This document shows positions 26,669-35,467 of a stretch of DNA of 64,000 nucleotides, one piece after another. The notes under the pieces were generated by a model. That model did not search any database. It was not told the origin of the DNA and saw only the letters and a list, made by a program, of their open reading frames with translations. Each line of letters starts with the position of its first letter. Position 1 is the stretch's first letter. The DNA comes from an uncultured Draconibacterium sp. (GTDB lineage: Bacteria; Bacteroidota; Bacteroidia; Bacteroidales; Prolixibacteraceae). The DNA is taken from positions 1,590,001 through 1,654,000 of the forward strand of contig NZ_OY775906.1 of assembly GCF_963675065.1 (NCBI RefSeq). The letters run 5' to 3'. The translations under genes were made by a program, and so were the position numbers.

Positions 26669-27573
26669 AGAAGGATTTAATATCTATCACAGATTTCTCG
26701 AAAGATGAATATCTGAGAATTATGGAACTGGCTGCGGATTTTGAAGCAAATCCGAACCAGGAACTTTTGAAAGGGAAAGTTGTTGCCTCCCTTTTTTTTG
26801 AGCCATCAACACGCACACGCTTAAGTTTCGAAACGGCCATTAATCGTTTGGGGGGACGAATTGTTGGTTTTGCCGATCCTGACAGCTCTAGTGCAACAAA
26901 AGGAGAAACACTACACGATACCATACGAATGGTAAGCAACTATGCCGACCTGATTGTTATGCGTCACCCGCTGGAAGGTGCAGCACGTTATGCTGCCGAA
27001 GTTTCAAGTGTGCCGATTATCAACGCCGGCGACGGTGCCAACCAGCACCCAACTCAAACCCTGCTCGACATGTATTCCATTTTAAAAACGCAGGGAACGC
27101 TTGATAACCTGAACCTGTTTATGGTTGGCGACCTGAAATTTGGACGGACAGTACATTCACTTTTGCAGGCAATGTCCGAATTCGAGAATCCGATTTTTAA
27201 TTTCATTGCACCCGAAAGTTTGCAAATGCCACGTGGCTATAAGCACCACCTGGAAGAGAGAGGCATTCGTTATTTTGAGCACGAAGAGTTTACTGATATT
27301 ATCTCGGAAGCCGATATTATTTACATGACACGTGTTCAGAAAGAACGTTTTTCGGACCCGATGGAGTACGAAAAGGTGAAAGATGTTTACATTTTAAATA
27401 AAGCGATGCTGGAAAATACCAAACCAAATGTTCGGGTGTTGCATCCGCTGCCACGTGTTAACGAAATTGCCACCGATGTTGACAGCAGCGAAAAAGCTTA
27501 TTATTTCGATCAGGCGCTGAACGGGGTATTCACCCGCGAAGCGATTATCTCACATGTAATGAACCTTAAATAA
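26665..27573 (+). CDS. pyrB: Aspartate carbamoyltransferase catalytic chain
   Basis: PyrB joins carbamoyl phosphate and aspartate in the committed step of pyrimidine synthesis. The 302-residue chain shows the carbamoyl-phosphate motif STRTR (residues 48-52 within FFEPSTRTRLSFE), HPLEGAA, HPTQTLLD and the C-terminal HPLPRVNEI. The start ATG overlaps the stop of the leader frame, and the regulatory chain gene follows after 7 bases. Presence of PyrI implies the allosteric dodecameric type of enzyme. Confidence 0.97.
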   Translation: MKKDLISITDFSKDEYLRIMELAADFEANPNQELLKGKVVASLFFEPSTRTRLSFETAINRLGGRIVGFADPDSSSATKGETLHDTIRMVSNYADLIVMRHPLEGAARYAAEVSSVPIINAGDGANQHPTQTLLDMYSILKTQGTLDNLNLFMVGDLKFGRTVHSLLQAMSEFENPIFNFIAPESLQMPRGYKHHLEERGIRYFEHEEFTDIISEADIIYMTRVQKERFSDPMEYEKVKDVYILNKAMLENTKPNVRVLHPLPRVNEIATDVDSSEKAYYFDQALNGVFTREAIISHVMNLK

Positions 27574-27580
27574 TACCGCC

Positions 27581-28054
27581 ATGGATAAAAACGACGCAAA
27601 GAAGAAACTAAAATTAAAAGTTAGTGCCATTAAAGATGGAACCGTGATCGACCACATTCCGGCAAAAAGTTTATTTGAGGTAATTTCAATATTGGGACTT
27701 GATAAGATCGTAAACCAAATTACTTTCGGAACTAATCTGGAAAGTGGAAAACTGGGGGCAAAAGCCATTATAAAAGTATCGGATAAGTTTTTTGAAAACG
27801 ATGAGATCAACAAAATAGCATTAATTGCACCACACGCCAAGCTCAATATCATAAGAGATTACGAGGTGGCCGAAAAGAAAATTGTTGAGATTCCACAAAA
27901 GATTACAGGGATTGTAAAATGCTTTAATCCGAAGTGTATAACCAACCACGAAAAGATAACTACCTGTTTTAAAGTCATTAACTCTAGTCCGGTTGCTTTA
28001 AAATGTAAATACTGTGAAAAGATTACAGCAGAAGACCAAATAAAAATGTTGTAA
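27581..28054 (+). CDS. pyrI: Aspartate carbamoyltransferase regulatory chain
   Basis: PyrI binds CTP/ATP and confers allosteric control on PyrB. The 157-residue chain has an N-terminal nucleotide-binding domain (about 1-100, with GTVIDHIPA) and a C-terminal zinc domain with ligands Cys114, Cys119, Cys142 and Cys145. It follows pyrB by 7 bases and is closed by a strong terminator. Confidence 0.96.
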   Translation: MDKNDAKKKLKLKVSAIKDGTVIDHIPAKSLFEVISILGLDKIVNQITFGTNLESGKLGAKAIIKVSDKFFENDEINKIALIAPHAKLNIIRDYEVAEKKIVEIPQKITGIVKCFNPKCITNHEKITTCFKVINSSPVALKCKYCEKITAEDQIKML

Positions 28055-28073
28055 GAAATAACTGTTTTCAGCA

Positions 28074-28113
28074 AAATCCGCCTTTTTAAAGAAACAAGAA
28101 GGCGGATTTTTTA
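28074..28113 (+). terminator. Rho-independent terminator of pyrBI
   Basis: AAATCCGCCTT pairs perfectly with AAGGCGGATTT (28099-28109), followed by a T-run. It begins about 20 bases after the pyrI stop. Confidence 0.9.
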
Positions 28114-28121
28114 TATATTTG
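28114..28121 (+). promoter_or_regulatory. -7 box of the tRNA-Leu gene
   Basis: TATATTTG matches TAnnTTTG exactly, about 60 bases before the tRNA. It directly abuts the pyrI terminator. The -33 position has no clear TTTG. Confidence 0.55.
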
Positions 28122-28181
28122 CACGTCCAAAATCGAAGCGGAATAAACCCCGGAAGATTTGGGAAAGTTCAAAACAAAATT

Positions 28182-28265
28182 GCCCAGTTGGCGGAATTGG
28201 TAGACGCGCTAGTTTCAGGGACTAGTATTCTTATGAATGTGAAGGTTCGAGTCCTTTACTGGGCA
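28182..28265 (+). tRNA. tRNA-Leu (CAG)
   Basis: The 84-base sequence folds into a cloverleaf. The acceptor stem is GCCCAGT/ACTGGGC, and the D-arm contains the canonical GGTAGAC. The anticodon arm CTAGT-TTCAGGG-ACTAG gives anticodon CAG, reading CUG. A type II variable arm follows, then the T-arm AAGG-TTCGAGT-CCTT with discriminator A. The 3' CCA is not encoded, since ACG follows. The 3' end is the likely insertion target of the integrative element beginning just downstream. Confidence 0.93.
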
Positions 28266-28272
28266 CGTTTTA
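28245..28272 (+). other. Candidate attachment site (attL or attR)
   Basis: The integrase gene lies 290 bases downstream of the tRNA-Leu 3' end, so the T-arm and 3' end of the tRNA probably form the crossover core. Integration at a tRNA-Leu 3' end is known for the Bacteroides element NBU1. The matching repeat would lie at the far end of the element, outside the window, so the exact core cannot be set. Confidence 0.5.
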
Positions 28273-28289
28273 AGAAACTAAAAAATAGC

Positions 28290-28330
28290 AAAAGCGCTTA
28301 AATCTTTGATTTTAAGCGCTTTTCTTTTTT
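28290..28330 (+). terminator. Rho-independent terminator after tRNA-Leu
   Basis: AAAAGCGCTTAAA pairs perfectly with TTTAAGCGCTTTT (28311-28323), followed by CTTTTTT. It may end the tRNA transcript and insulate the integrase. Confidence 0.85.
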
Positions 28331-28368
28331 AATGAAATTCCAAAAAAGGTCATATATAGCCTTATTTG

Positions 28369-28417
28369 GAGGGACCACAGAGGGACCATAGCAAATTTCA
28401 CAAATCCATGGTCCCTC
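28369..28417. repeat. GAGGGACCA direct and inverted repeats near the integrase
   Basis: GAGGGACCA occurs at 28369-28377 and again at 28380-28388. The 10-base GAGGGACCAT (28380-28389) has a perfect inverted partner ATGGTCCCTC at 28408-28417. Three copies in 49 bases between the tRNA end and the integrase suit arm-type binding sites for the recombinase or an operator for its gene. Confidence 0.75.
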
Positions 28418-28543
28418 GAAACTCTATAATTATTTGATTTTTAACATTTTATTTGGTTCTTTTTGGTGCTTTTTACTGTTTTCATTTTACTCAATATTCA
28501 GTAGTTTTAAGCATCAACCGGAATCATTTATTAACAATTTTAA

Positions 28544-28550
28544 AAGGAGG
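28544..28550 (+). promoter_or_regulatory. Strong Shine-Dalgarno of the integrase gene
   Basis: AAGGAGG stands 5 bases before the integrase ATG. Such a full Shine-Dalgarno is unusual in Bacteroidota, where most genes lack one, as the backbone genes here do. Confidence 0.75.
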
Positions 28551-28555
28551 TAATT

Positions 28556-29773
28556 ATGAGAGTTATTATCCATTTTTATCCTCGAAAATCGAGGTTAAAT
28601 GATGATGGTCAACTACCCATCTATGTTAGATTCACGGTTAAATCAAAAAGAGTAGATCTTTCCACCGGATTGTTTATTCAACCCAAACATTGGAGTGAAG
28701 CAAAAGGAAGAGTTAAAGACCGTGCGCCGAATGCGTATACTGTCAATGAAAGACTTGACAAGTTAAAAACCGAGATCCAGGATTATTACAATCAATTACG
28801 ATCATCCGGAGAAGAGTTCTCTGTAAGTACAATAAAGGACTACCTATTAGAGGTAGATAACAAGACAGGCGTTCTGGAGGTATTTGATTATTACCTGGAA
28901 AGTATGCTTGCCAAAACCGGTGGTTATTCGAAAGAAACCTACAAACATTATAAATCATCGAGAAAAAGGCTGGCAACTTTTATCAAAGATCGTTACAAGA
29001 AAAATGATTATCCCGTACAGACAATTAAGTTTGGTTTTCTTGATGCCTTTGATGTTTACCTCAAACAAAAATATAAGGTGCATCAAAATACCGCATGGAA
29101 CTATCATAAACATTTGAGAAGAGTTCTCAATTTGGCTATTTCAATGGAGCATATTTCAACTAATCCGTATAAAAAATACAAGGTTGGTTTAGCACCCACT
29201 CAGCGAGAAATACTTACTTCCGACGAACTTGATCGCCTGGAACAAAAAAAGATCCCGATTAAAAGATTAGCTATTGTACGCGATATTTTTGTTTTTGCCT
29301 GCTATACAGGTCTCTCCTATTCTGATATTCATAAATTGAACAAAAGTCACCTTCATAAAGGTATCGACAAAAAGGATTGGATTATTATCGACAGAACAAA
29401 GACCTGTACTCGATGCCGAATTCCATTGCTTCCCAAGGCAAAGGAATTATTAGATAAATATTCAGAGTACCCCGCAAACGAAAATAGCGGAAAGTTGCTT
29501 CCGGTTTTAACTAACCAAAAAATGAATAGTTATCTCAAGGAACTTGGTGATATCTGCGGCATCAATAAGGACATTACAATGCACATTGCAAGGCATACTT
29601 TTGCAACTTCTGTTACATTGGCCAATGGTGTTCCTATTGAAACTGTTTCTAAGATTCTTGGACATACTTCATTAAAAACGACGCAGATTTATGCCAAAGT
29701 TCTGGATCAGAAAATCTCTGAAGATATGGATATGCTTCAAACAAAACTTGGTGCAAAGAAAAAAGCAATTTGA
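28556..29773 (+). CDS. int: Tyrosine recombinase/integrase of the ICE (IntDOT-like)
   Basis: The 405-residue enzyme would integrate and excise the element at tRNA-Leu. An arm-binding N-terminal domain (about 1-95) and a SAM-like core-binding domain (about 100-205) precede the catalytic domain. Catalytic residues seen are HxxR at His343/Arg346, His370 in GHTSLKTTQIY, and Tyr379. The first catalytic Arg is replaced by Ser254 in CYTGLSYSDIHKL. The same position is Ser in IntDOT of CTnDOT, which supports a CTnDOT-type, homology-tolerant recombination mechanism. The start is fixed by the strong Shine-Dalgarno. Confidence 0.93.
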   Translation: MRVIIHFYPRKSRLNDDGQLPIYVRFTVKSKRVDLSTGLFIQPKHWSEAKGRVKDRAPNAYTVNERLDKLKTEIQDYYNQLRSSGEEFSVSTIKDYLLEVDNKTGVLEVFDYYLESMLAKTGGYSKETYKHYKSSRKRLATFIKDRYKKNDYPVQTIKFGFLDAFDVYLKQKYKVHQNTAWNYHKHLRRVLNLAISMEHISTNPYKKYKVGLAPTQREILTSDELDRLEQKKIPIKRLAIVRDIFVFACYTGLSYSDIHKLNKSHLHKGIDKKDWIIIDRTKTCTRCRIPLLPKAKELLDKYSEYPANENSGKLLPVLTNQKMNSYLKELGDICGINKDITMHIARHTFATSVTLANGVPIETVSKILGHTSLKTTQIYAKVLDQKISEDMDMLQTKLGAKKKAI

Positions 29774-29785
29774 GGATTAACATTT

Positions 29786-29824
29786 CAATGTCCATTGCCT
29801 ACATCGCAATGGACATTGTTTTTT
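29786..29824 (+). terminator. Terminator between integrase and ArdC-like gene
   Basis: CAATGTCCATTGC (29786-29798) pairs perfectly with GCAATGGACATTG (29806-29818), followed by six T. The right arm and loop lie within the last codons of the convergent ArdC-like gene, whose stop codon is in the loop. Confidence 0.88.
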
Positions 29825-30725
29825 CCAGCTGTTTCCGTTTTTTACACAAAACTTTTTTATTTTCTGATACAGGATTTGAAACCTGATGATCCAGAATATA
29901 ATCAACAGCCTTTTGAGCTAAACCGGAAGCCATCACGATGAACTTTTTATCACTTTTCAGCTTCTTTAGCCAACCTTGAATGTAGGCTGCACTGTTATCG
30001 ATCGTGATATTTTCAATGCCACAAATTCCACATAGGTAAGCAGCGCCCATTTCTGCAACAAGTTCTTCTTGCGAGTAATCTTTGCTCGCAAAATTCAGAT
30101 TGGAGAACCTATCGTGACGATTGAGCCGTTTCCTGTGACCAGTGCTGTGGCATAGTTCGTGAAATATGGTTGAGTAAAACTCTTCATCCTGAAAAAAGGT
30201 TCTTGCACCAGGCATATGGACTTCATCCAATGAAGGAATATAACAGGCTTTTTGTTGATCTAATTTAATCACGGGTGAATCTGACCAGAACTGGATGATC
30301 TGCTCACAAGAAGCAATTGGATCAAACTCGTGATCGTGAGCTCTATTCTCTGGAATTTTATCAGGATCAATACCTTCTACATCATCAACATGAAATACCC
30401 GATAATAACGAAGCATTGGAATTTCTTTGGTTTTGTCATCTTTTTCGTATTCCACCATTTTCCAGAATACAATCATAAATGATGAAGATCCCTTTTTGAT
30501 CTTTCCACCAAGATCCTGAACTTGTTTGAAGGAAAGGAAATAAGGCCTTTCGAACCCAAGGCTTAACAAGTACCAGAAATTGAATCCTCTATAAGGTTTT
30601 TTAGACACCAGGTTACGAGGAATGGCACTTGCAGTTTTCCAAGGCATATGCCATGGAATTACTCCTGCTTCCAGACGTTCTACAATCAAATTTGTTACTG
30701 TTTCATAAATATCAAATTTACTCAT
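29799..30725 (-). CDS. ArdC-like antirestriction protein with zincin domain
   Basis: ArdC-type proteins protect incoming single-stranded element DNA from host restriction. The 308-residue form chosen starts at the ATG at 30725 (MSKFDIYETVTN); an alternative start at 30788 adds 21 residues. The N-terminal DNA-binding region (about 1-110, with PWHMPWK and NFWYLLSLGF) is followed by a metallopeptidase domain with HELCH at residues 189-193 and a third ligand region near GHRKRLNRHD. It is convergent with the integrase and shares the bidirectional hairpin. Such genes are typical ICE and plasmid cargo. Confidence 0.88.
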   Translation of the reverse strand: MSKFDIYETVTNLIVERLEAGVIPWHMPWKTASAIPRNLVSKKPYRGFNFWYLLSLGFERPYFLSFKQVQDLGGKIKKGSSSFMIVFWKMVEYEKDDKTKEIPMLRYYRVFHVDDVEGIDPDKIPENRAHDHEFDPIASCEQIIQFWSDSPVIKLDQQKACYIPSLDEVHMPGARTFFQDEEFYSTIFHELCHSTGHRKRLNRHDRFSNLNFASKDYSQEELVAEMGAAYLCGICGIENITIDNSAAYIQGWLKKLKSDKKFIVMASGLAQKAVDYILDHQVSNPVSENKKVLCKKRKQLEKTMSIAM

Positions 30726-31001
30726 TGAATCCACCCATGCCCTTGGGATTTTTTTCAGCTTCTGGCACGCCATTAAATTTTGGCGCATGCCATTGAGCCG
30801 GATGGATTCTTGTCAATGGGCTATGTCAGTTTTTATGAGTGTGCGAAATAAAAACTGAACAGCTCCAAAGGACGGCTGGCAAAAAATGGGCAATATCAGC
30901 CGCCCTTGACTTTTCCGGACGGCGAAGTAACTTTGACAGGATTTAAGGGAATGTACCTGCTTCAGTTAAATGGCTGTGAAGTAGCAAATAATGTAATCTT
31001 A
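30726..31001. other. Spacer between the ArdC-like gene and jetD
   Basis: The spacer holds no recognised gene. An open frame on the plus strand from about 30853, running on into the jetD region, reads like protein (e.g. FPDGEVTLTGFKGMYLLQLN) but has no start codon in a sensible place. It may be a gene remnant. Confidence 0.4.
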
Positions 31002-31862
31002 CTAAATAGCCAGCAAGCGTTCTTGTTCAAGCCCCTTCTTTTGTGTATCGAGGATATCTAATAGTTTATCTATCTCAGGGAACTGTTCGCGATCGATATT
31101 CTCTAACAAATGTATCTGCTGATCATATAAGTCGGATAGTCCATATCGACTAATTAGTTTTTCAATATTGGGAGGAATAAAAAAATCACATCTGTGAGCG
31201 GGCAAATGCCTCCTGTATTCGTGAATATAGATACTCAAACCTGCCGGATCAAAATCGCCAAAATGCAGATAATTGTTTGAGATGGTCTGAAGCCACCGGT
31301 TTGGACTGCTACTCATATACCGCATAACGAAGACCAATTCTTCCTGAGGGAAACGATGAGCTAATTTTTCAATTTTCAGAAAACACTCCGGATTTTCAAT
31401 CCCCACAACTAGCGCTGTCTTCGAAATTTGCAAGTGTTCCGGCTGATGAACAAACAACTCGATGCCTTGAGGCTCCGGTTGAACGATATTTCCAGAAATA
31501 CTCATTTCAGAATTTATCGCCTTAATAAAAAATCCCTGCAAGCTTTTTCCACGAAAAGTTTTGGTGGATTTGGAAGCCCCAAGCGAACTCTCCCCATCAG
31601 AAGTATCATTCTCAAATTCTGCAATATAATTTTCCAACGAAAGAATACCATTCTGTACCCTAAGATAGTTTTGCAATACTTCCGCGTTTGTACAAACATA
31701 ACCGGATCTGCGGTTACCTAGAGCCCTCTTTTGAATAATTCCATCCTCACAAAATCGCTTCAGTAAGTTTTTTGACTTAACCTCACTTGCATTTAGTTGC
31801 TCACCATCCTGCATGCGAATCAAACAACGGGCAAATGACAGGGACAACGGCTTAGAGTTCAT
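31002..31862 (-). CDS. jetD: JetD/MksG-like Toprim nuclease subunit of a Wadjet system
   Basis: JetD is the Toprim (topoisomerase VI A-like) nuclease that cuts plasmid DNA after loop extrusion by JetABC. The 286-residue protein carries the Toprim acidic residues Glu156 (VVGIENPE) and Asp203-x-Asp205 (FGDFDPAG). It is short: JetD proteins are commonly near 380 residues, so the N-terminal arm domain is reduced, and the first 80 residues look like a winged helix. It overlaps jetC by 11 bases as last gene of jetABCD. The assignment rests on both the motif and the operon. Confidence 0.85.
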   Translation of the reverse strand: MNSKPLSLSFARCLIRMQDGEQLNASEVKSKNLLKRFCEDGIIQKRALGNRRSGYVCTNAEVLQNYLRVQNGILSLENYIAEFENDTSDGESSLGASKSTKTFRGKSLQGFFIKAINSEMSISGNIVQPEPQGIELFVHQPEHLQISKTALVVGIENPECFLKIEKLAHRFPQEELVFVMRYMSSSPNRWLQTISNNYLHFGDFDPAGLSIYIHEYRRHLPAHRCDFFIPPNIEKLISRYGLSDLYDQQIHLLENIDREQFPEIDKLLDILDTQKKGLEQERLLAI

Positions 31863-34800
31863 GACTAATCAGTTTGGTAATTCCTGTTTTATTAGACTTT
31901 GGATTCTTTCGAAACATATAGATATGCTTGTAATCCTGCTCATTGTGTGAATTTGGAGATCCGTTAATCAGGCGGATGTTTCGTTCACTGGCAAAGGTAA
32001 TTAACCCTGTCACATTACTATCGTGTAGAATTCCTACTTCATCAATCAAACAATGTAAAATAGTATCGATTTTTTGGGTGGAACCATTACTTTTAAAGAT
32101 ATGCAACAAATTGATGTATATCATTGACTTGACCAAAACATCAGTTCCGTTTGATCCTACATTTGCCAGACGGCTGACCCAATTTGTATCGTTCTCGTTT
32201 TCGCGAATCCTAAATTCCAGGTCAAAAGCATCTTCCAGTTTCAGAACCTTTGACTTCGCCTGTCCTATTTGCGAAAGTAAGCTTTCCAGCAATTTTACCG
32301 CTTCATCATTATTGCTGTTCGAACCTCCCTGGTTGAATAAATTGATTTCTCCGTAGTTTAGATTGTTCTCGGATTGGAATTTCCTTATTTTCCTCAAAAG
32401 TTGAATAATCTTATCGGAACTTTCCTGAAGGCGCATTTCAATACTTTTAACAACACCAACAAAATTCGATTTCTTAAAATCGGTATTGATCCGTTTTATC
32501 ACTTTTGCAACATCTTCTTCTTTCTGCAGCAACTCATTGGTTTCATTGACAATATTCATCAATACCATTGCATACTTCCGCGTCACTTCTGTTTTATAAT
32601 CTATAATTTTCTGTTCGCGAACAAACTCTCTCAAATTTTCAGAAAAGGCCCGATATTGCAATCTGCCGGATAAGCTGGTTTCAAATCCAAGACAATTGTG
32701 TTCACTGAAATAACCGGAAAACTCAGTAATCCGCTCTGTGAATAGTTTATCATGCTTTTCATATTCAAGAGCCAACTCCTGCAACTTCCGAATATTTTGA
32801 TCACAGTCCCACTTCTCTGCTTTATCGTGGTGTTCAATAAAGTTTTGTAGTTCGTCAAACAAATGACTCTTGCTAAAGAGATCAAAAGCGCTTAACTCGC
32901 GCCGTAGTTCTCCGATTGTTTTGGTAAGCTCTTCTTTTTGGTTTTGTAATAATTTCAGTTCAGCTTTCTCCTTATTTATTCTATTAGTATGGAGTTGCTG
33001 CAAATGCTCTAATTCATTTTCCTGAGTTTTACGATTTTGACGGAACTCGTCTAATCGGTCAATGTATTCTGTCGAATCTTTTTTGTACTCAATTATTGTC
33101 GGGAAGTTTTTCTCTATTTCTGATAATTTGTTTTTTATGGCTTTTTGCTCATCCTCCAATCGCCGAATTTCGGTTATATCCACCCCTTTTTCTTTCAAAA
33201 GCAAGTTTCGTTGTTCCTGCAGAGTTTGGATCTGAACATTGAATTTTTCTGTAATCTCTTTTTTCCCTGACTTTATTTTATCATCTAGTTCCAACAACTG
33301 ATTGCTGATCTTTTTCTCTTGTCCTCTTTTGATTGATTCAAGTTCATGGATGGACTTTTGAAACTGCTGTTGTAGCTTTTCTTGAAAATTCAGAATTTTC
33401 TGTTGTTCGACTTTCAGCGTGTGCTTTTCTTCGTCTTTTTTGATCAATTCCTGACGTTTCAGGTTTTCAGCTTTCTCCTTTAATTCTTCCAGAGCGATTC
33501 CACATTTTTCAAGGTCAATATCAATCTTATCTACCTGAAAGGCGCTTTGGGTGATTTCCTGACGAAGCTCTGAAATTTTCTTGTTGTACTTTTTCTGAAG
33601 TTTATCTTTCTGATCCTGGGCTTTCTGTTGATGTTGTTCAACGAGCTTGTTTTGTTCTTTCAACTGGTTATTGAAAGCGTCCAACTTCTCCTCCAGTTTT
33701 GATTTTGAGATTTCCAGCGGTTGAAGTTGATCCAGGGAAATATCCAGACCATAAATACTATTTCCATCTTTCATTGAAGGCTTTAAATCACTCTTTAGCA
33801 AAACATCCCGAGAAATTACTTTTCCAATTGATTGGTGCCAGTCTGGGTTATTTTGGTCCAAAAACTCTAAAAGTGAACCGGATAAAGCCTGCAGTTCCGA
33901 TTGCAATTGTTCTATCTCTTTTTCCAGTGATTTCTTCCTTTCAGACAAGACCTCATTCTCTTTGTTTTTCTTCAGACCGAAAACCTCGGATTCTTGTTCA
34001 CCTTCCTTTATCGCATTTTCCTTCTTTATCCCTGCAACCAATTTTTCCGAAACGAGGGCTTGCCTTTTATGCGAAAGTTCCTGTTGTTTCTTAACTTGCA
34101 TTTCTACCTCTTCTTTCAAAAAAGGCCTCTTCTGAATGCCTTCAATTTGATGGTCAATATCACGTAGCTTCTGGTCAACGATCGTTTTATCTTCTTTTTG
34201 TTCGTCCAGCTTACCGTTGTGGTCTTTTGTAATCTGCTCCTTTTTCTTATAGAATGTATTAAGCAGATCAGCTGAATCCTTTTGGAGATTTTCCTTCTCT
34301 TTGGACAGGGAACGTTCAAAATCCAGAATGATTTGCTGACATTGTGTTTCCAGCCGCTGCTTGTCAGTCTGATACTGACTCTCAACATCTATTAAATTTG
34401 AAGTCAGCAAAGACAGTTGTGCTTCTATTTGAGATTGTTCTGTTTCATATTCTGGCTTTTTAGCATGTTCATTCAGTATTTGCTGGATATTTTTTGCAGC
34501 GTAGTTTTTTGCCAGTTGATTGGCTTTTGCAATATCCCTTTTTACAAGGGATAGTTTGTCTTGGATGCGCCGTTGATTCACCAAAAATTCAGCTTCGATC
34601 TTTCCAATTTTACCGGATTGATCTTGTACCTTTTGTCCAATCACTTTCTGATCGTCTTCCAATTCAAGCTCCTTATATTTTGCCAAATTATATGAAGCAC
34701 CGATTTGCCACGCCATCTCCTTCTTTCCATCTTCCATTTGAAGAAGCTTTTCATACTGAGTCACTATATTCTGCGCCTTTTTCTCATGTAGGAGATACTC

Positions 34801-35466
34801 TGAAACATCACGGTAATCATTTCTGGCTGTCTCAATATGGTGCCGGTTGGCATCCAGATTCAGTTCAAATGGATCATCACTCAACGAGTTTATAATCGTC
34901 GTTTTGATAAAACCTCCATCAAGCGAAGAGTTCAGAAAGATGTTTGAAATCGTTCTGGGGATATTTTGATAGCCAGGATTTTGAAGTACATGAAACCGGT
35001 TCATTCCCTTGTTCGCACCATAAATAATGTCACGGTATTCGGTAAAGTTATGAATTGGTCGGTGCACCTTGTATCCCTGTTGATTGGCCTTTTCGATCAC
35101 CTGCCCTTCTGTTAATGCCTGCTGCTGAGAGATAAAAAGTTCACGATTATATGGCCCATCAATGAATCGAAAACACAAACGATTTTGTTTTTTATACAAC
35201 CAAACACAGAAGTTTCGGCTTTCCTCACTCACCTCGTAAACAATATAGGAATCGGCATAAGGAAAATAGTAATCACTAAAAGACGACTTCTCTTTCGAAA
35301 TTCCCAGCTTGCGGGCATCAGCATTATAAAAAAACAAAATAGCCCGGAGCAATGTACTTTTGCCTGTTCCCTGTGTTCCAATAAAATGAATATTTCCATC
35401 CAGTTGAAGTTCGTAAAAATCAACAGTCGCGCTATTAATCAGCACAATGCGGCTTAATTGTTTCAT
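31852..35466 (-). CDS. jetC: JetC/MksB-like SMC ATPase subunit of a Wadjet system
   Basis: JetC is the SMC-like motor that extrudes DNA loops and senses small circular DNA. The 1204-residue protein has an ATP-binding head split across its ends: Walker A at 30-38 (GTQGTGKST, Lys36) and Walker B near LIDEVG (Asp1142, Glu1143). Between them lie about 700 residues of Lys/Glu/Gln-rich coiled coil and a hinge-like centre near residue 550. It is separated from jetB by 1 base and overlaps jetD by 11. Confidence 0.92.
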   Translation of the reverse strand: MKQLSRIVLINSATVDFYELQLDGNIHFIGTQGTGKSTLLRAILFFYNADARKLGISKEKSSFSDYYFPYADSYIVYEVSEESRNFCVWLYKKQNRLCFRFIDGPYNRELFISQQQALTEGQVIEKANQQGYKVHRPIHNFTEYRDIIYGANKGMNRFHVLQNPGYQNIPRTISNIFLNSSLDGGFIKTTIINSLSDDPFELNLDANRHHIETARNDYRDVSEYLLHEKKAQNIVTQYEKLLQMEDGKKEMAWQIGASYNLAKYKELELEDDQKVIGQKVQDQSGKIGKIEAEFLVNQRRIQDKLSLVKRDIAKANQLAKNYAAKNIQQILNEHAKKPEYETEQSQIEAQLSLLTSNLIDVESQYQTDKQRLETQCQQIILDFERSLSKEKENLQKDSADLLNTFYKKKEQITKDHNGKLDEQKEDKTIVDQKLRDIDHQIEGIQKRPFLKEEVEMQVKKQQELSHKRQALVSEKLVAGIKKENAIKEGEQESEVFGLKKNKENEVLSERKKSLEKEIEQLQSELQALSGSLLEFLDQNNPDWHQSIGKVISRDVLLKSDLKPSMKDGNSIYGLDISLDQLQPLEISKSKLEEKLDAFNNQLKEQNKLVEQHQQKAQDQKDKLQKKYNKKISELRQEITQSAFQVDKIDIDLEKCGIALEELKEKAENLKRQELIKKDEEKHTLKVEQQKILNFQEKLQQQFQKSIHELESIKRGQEKKISNQLLELDDKIKSGKKEITEKFNVQIQTLQEQRNLLLKEKGVDITEIRRLEDEQKAIKNKLSEIEKNFPTIIEYKKDSTEYIDRLDEFRQNRKTQENELEHLQQLHTNRINKEKAELKLLQNQKEELTKTIGELRRELSAFDLFSKSHLFDELQNFIEHHDKAEKWDCDQNIRKLQELALEYEKHDKLFTERITEFSGYFSEHNCLGFETSLSGRLQYRAFSENLREFVREQKIIDYKTEVTRKYAMVLMNIVNETNELLQKEEDVAKVIKRINTDFKKSNFVGVVKSIEMRLQESSDKIIQLLRKIRKFQSENNLNYGEINLFNQGGSNSNNDEAVKLLESLLSQIGQAKSKVLKLEDAFDLEFRIRENENDTNWVSRLANVGSNGTDVLVKSMIYINLLHIFKSNGSTQKIDTILHCLIDEVGILHDSNVTGLITFASERNIRLINGSPNSHNEQDYKHIYMFRKNPKSNKTGITKLISHEL

Positions 35467-35467
35467 C

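Noticed and set aside
30853..31058. Open plus-strand frame next to jetD that reads like protein
   Set aside because: There is no usable start codon, it is short, and much of it overlaps jetD on the opposite strand. It may be a remnant but cannot be supported.
33699..34895. Long open frames opposite to jetC
   Set aside because: They are also shadows of the coiled-coil codons and have no independent features.
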